DNA of 42,002 bases from the NCBI GenBank assembly GCA_016873275.1, contig VGXO01000023.1, positions 1-42,002 on the forward strand. The letters run 5' to 3'. Positions 40,074 to 42,002 of the stretch are shown in pieces. The notes under the pieces are model-generated. The model had not been told where the DNA came from and ran no database searches. It worked only from the letters and a program-made list of their open reading frames with translations. The stretch comes from Phycisphaerae bacterium (GTDB lineage: Bacteria; Planctomycetota; Phycisphaerae; Phycisphaerales; SM1A02). Position 1 is the first letter of the stretch. Each line of letters opens with the position of its first letter. Position numbers and translations under genes: made by a program.

Positions 40074-41288
40074 TCAGCGTCGTCGCGCGCCGCGGCGTCC
40101 GACCTGGCTCCGCAGCGTGCAGCCCATCAGCTTGTAGAGCACCCGCGCCCCGACGCTGCCGTCCCAGTCGACGCCGCGCGGTCCCGGGGCGACCTCGCAG
40201 AGGTCGAATCCCACCACCCGTCGCCCGCTCGTCGCGAGCATCTCGAGCAGATGGCATGTCTCCGCGAAGGAGAGCCCGCCCGGCACGGGCGTCCCCGTGT
40301 GCGGGCAGAGCTCGGGCGACAGCCCGTCGATGTCGAAGGAGACGTAGACCTCGCGGGGAAGCGCCTCGACGATCTCCCTGCAGAGGGCGCCCCACGTCGC
40401 GCCTCCGAACTGCCGCTCGCGAAGCCGCTGGTCATGGAAGACCCGCACCCGCCCGCGCGAGCGCTCGGCGAACTCGATCTCCCTCGCGCCGACGTCGCGG
40501 ATCCCGACCTGCACCAGTCGACCGACCCCGGGCAGGCGGGTCATCACGTTATGGAAGATGCTTGCGTGGCTCCACGCGAAGCCCTCGAAGGAGTCGCGGA
40601 GGTCCGCGTGCGCATCGATCTGCAGGATGCCCATGCCCGGATGGCGGCTCGCGAGCTCCGCGATCAGCCCGTACGGGCTCGCGTGATCGCCGCCGAGGAC
40701 CGCCGCGATCGCGCCGCGGTCGAGGATGCGGCTTGCCTCGCGCGAGACGTGGTCGCGCACCCGCTCGCTCGCGGCGTTCACCTTCGCGACCGCCGCGGCA
40801 TGTCGCCTGTTGCCCGGCTCTGCGCCGCCGGCGCGAATCACCGGCTCGGCCGCCGCCCGCGCCGAGCGAGAGAGCGCCGCGATCGCCTTCGGCACCGGCA
40901 GCATCGCGAGCCCGTACCGCCAGATCGCGCCGAACTGAAGATCCTCGAGGTCGACCTGCATGCTCGCCTCGAGCACGTGGTCCGGACCATTCGCCGTGCC
41001 GGGGCGATAGCTCGTGGTCGCGTCGAAGGGCACGGGGATCACCACGATCGCCGCGTCCTCCGGCGTCACGTCGAGCCCGAAGAGACCAGCGCCGGTGGCG
41101 GCGGCGTCGGGATCGAAGCCCGCAGGGACCACCGGCGCCGCCGCGACCCTCGCGCGATCCGGTCGCGACGCGGTGCGGGAGGTCTTGCTGGTTCGGTTCT
41201 TGGTCTGGCTCGTGGGTCGCCTCGTGGGTCGGTTCTTGGTTCGGCTCGTGGTGTGGCTCTTGATCTGGCTCTTGGTTCGGCGTGGCAT
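40074..41288 (-). CDS. Agmatinase/arginase family (ureohydrolase) protein with repeat-encoded N-terminus
   Basis: A 404-residue protein whose residues from about 75 on form a ureohydrolase domain. Metal-binding motifs are complete: AVLGGDHASPYG, QIDAHADLRDSF and VSFDIDGLSPE. PVPFDATTSYRPGTANGPDHVLEAS is the usual N-terminal segment. It should hydrolyse agmatine or a related guanidine compound with a binuclear Mn centre. The agmatinase-type spacing and ATTSYRPGT favour agmatinase or guanidinobutyrase over arginase. The first 45 residues are Lys/Arg/Thr/Ser-rich and are encoded by a 12-bp tandem repeat, so they may be an extension or the true start may be later (an in-frame GTG gives VVPAGFDPDA). 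An insertion of about 40 residues before GGDH is longer than usual. Confidence 0.87.
   Translation of the reverse strand: MPRRTKSQIKSHTTSRTKNRPTRRPTSQTKNRTSKTSRTASRPDRARVAAAPVVPAGFDPDAAATGAGLFGLDVTPEDAAIVVIPVPFDATTSYRPGTANGPDHVLEASMQVDLEDLQFGAIWRYGLAMLPVPKAIAALSRSARAAAEPVIRAGGAEPGNRRHAAAVAKVNAASERVRDHVSREASRILDRGAIAAVLGGDHASPYGLIAELASRHPGMGILQIDAHADLRDSFEGFAWSHASIFHNVMTRLPGVGRLVQVGIRDVGAREIEFAERSRGRVRVFHDQRLRERQFGGATWGALCREIVEALPREVYVSFDIDGLSPELCPHTGTPVPGGLSFAETCHLLEMLATSGRRVVGFDLCEVAPGPRGVDWDGSVGARVLYKLMGCTLRSQVGRRGARRR
41190..41285. repeat. Eight tandem 12-bp repeats
   Basis: Eight 12-bp units run from 41190 to 41285 with consensus GGTTCGGCTCTT and one to four changes per unit. They encode the basic N-terminus of the agmatinase-like protein. 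In another minus-strand frame the same DNA reads as repeated NQEP/DQEP/THEP tetrapeptides, and no frame is interrupted. Confidence 0.85.
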
Positions 41289-41363
41289 GGGCGTCGGTCG
41301 CGTGGACGGTGGCGAGGTCGAGGGAGCGTCGCGGAAGAGATCTATTGAGAGGTCGAAGCGCGG

Positions 41364-41369
41364 ATGCTA
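41364..41369 (-). promoter_or_regulatory. Candidate -10 box for the agmatinase-like gene
   Basis: TAGCAT on the minus strand would give a leader of about 70 bases before ATG 41288. No clear -35 box. Confidence 0.35.
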
Positions 41370-41526
41370 CCGACGCCGACCAAGCCGACCGGATCGCCGA
41401 TGCATCCTCCCTCGACCCGACCTCGCCCGCTCGGGACCACGTCGCCCGCACGCCGAGGCACGAGCGGACTTCCGGCTCCCGTCGCTTGCGAGCGAGTGCT
41501 GGACCGACCACGATTCGACGTGGACC

Positions 41527-41653
41527 GGGAGAGTGCCGGAAGTCGCAACGCCTCTCCCGCGAGGAGCCACGCGACGAGCGGGAGAGGCCGCCGCGCGAAC
41601 GAAGTTCGCGTGGCGGGTGAGGGTGGTACGACTCGAGACGAGCGTCGCGCAGC
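41527..41653. repeat. 127-bp direct repeat, copy 1
   Basis: Identical to 41876-42002 as far as I can read. It contains two hairpins: an 11-bp stem, GCCTCTCCCGC/GCGGGAGAGGC (41550-41588), and a 13-bp stem with one G-T pair around a GAA loop (41588-41616). The sequence style resembles the CTCTCCC...GGGAGAG imperfect palindromes scattered between genes in many bacterial genomes. Confidence 0.85.
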
Positions 41654-41723
41654 CCCTCGATCGAGACATCGCGTGTCGATTCAGGACCTCGACCCGCCCG
41701 TCGTCCTTCGATCCACCCCCACC

Positions 41724-41811
41724 GGACTTGTCGCGTCGCGACAAGTCCGACTCCCCCGCGAGCGGCGCTCGCGGGGGAGTGCCCGAACGACTCCTCCTCT
41801 CCCGAGAGGAG
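41724..41811. repeat. Three perfect palindromes between the direct repeats
   Basis: 41724-41748 is a 12-bp inverted repeat with one central base (GGACTTGTCGCG and its complement). 41750-41780 is a 14-bp stem with a GGC loop. 41794-41811 is an 8-bp stem (CTCCTCTC/GAGAGGAG). No gene is supported between 41289 and the window end. Confidence 0.8.
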
Positions 41812-41875
41812 CGCCGCGACGAGCACCTCGATGCCGGACGACCTCACCTCTTCCGCGAGTCGCCACGCGACGACT

Positions 41876-42002
41876 GGGAGAGTGCCGGAAGTCGCAACGC
41901 CTCTCCCGCGAGGAGCCACGCGACGAGCGGGAGAGGCCGCCGCGCGAACGAAGTTCGCGTGGCGGGTGAGGGTGGTACGACTCGAGACGAGCGTCGCGCA
42001 GC
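41876..42002. repeat. 127-bp direct repeat, copy 2 (runs to window edge)
   Basis: A second copy of 41527-41653, offset 349 bases. It is still identical at the last base of the window, so the repeat may be longer. A degraded partial copy lies just before it at about 41850-41880. Confidence 0.85.

Overview
The window is very GC-rich and densely packed with genes on both strands. Two secreted proteins carry paired Asp-rich EF-hand repeats of the form DLDxDGxVxxxDLxxLLxxWG (dockerin-like). Their style, together with the many planctomycete-looking hypothetical lipoproteins, suggests a member of the Planctomycetota, most likely of the Phycisphaerae type. This is an inference from protein style, not from a marker gene. 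One RNA gene is clear, a one-piece tmRNA at 22875-23220. There is no tRNA, rRNA, CRISPR array, integrase or transposase that I can support.

Layout. 1-298: palindrome-rich non-coding DNA. 299-3499 (+): acetyl-CoA synthetase, a MntA-HepT toxin-antitoxin pair and a small YdcZ-like membrane protein. 3664-12390 (-): a long run encoding a type II secretion / type IV pilus-like machine. Reading with transcription it has two GspG-like pseudopilins, two small membrane proteins, a GspH-like pseudopilin, PilN-, PilO- and PilP-position proteins, a secretin, a TPR lipoprotein, an HD-GYP protein and a sigma-region-4-only protein. A PilZ-like gene lies just upstream at 12729-13115. The PilZ and HD-GYP genes at the two ends suggest c-di-GMP control. 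13408-17094 (+): DUF1015 protein, serA and serC (serine synthesis). 17216-21867 (+): a tightly linked envelope operon of a CsgG-like protein and three lipoproteins, resembling COG3014, YcfL and LpoB. 21896-22423 (-): low-molecular-weight phosphatase. 22835-23260: ssrA with a candidate promoter and terminator. 23299-27255 (-): DJ-1/PfpI lipoprotein, a secreted seven-repeat propeller protein with dockerin-like modules, and a multi-pass membrane protein. 27587-31570 (+): glycerol dehydrogenase, glycerophosphodiesterase lipoprotein and a dicarboxylate/amino-acid symporter. 31644-36956: a zinc-ribbon membrane protein (-), a zinc alcohol dehydrogenase (+), a small exported protein (-), a duplicated repeat block, and a large lipoprotein (+). 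37087-41288 (-): a secreted metzincin protease with calcium-binding repeats and dockerin-like C-terminus, then an agmatinase-family protein. 41289-42002: palindromes and a 127-bp direct repeat reaching the window edge.

How parts may work together. The secretion machine could export the two signal-peptide proteins, but nothing in the sequence proves this. GldA and GDPD both serve glycerol/glycerophosphodiester use. A recurring signal is a TAnnnT hexamer 6-8 bases before the start codon of at least seven genes with no visible ribosome binding site, which predicts leaderless mRNAs. No clearly new multi-gene system is proven. The most unusual material is the leaderless-promoter pattern, the CsgG/COG3014/YcfL/LpoB operon in this lineage, the c-di-GMP-flanked secretion operon, and several uncharacterised repeat blocks.
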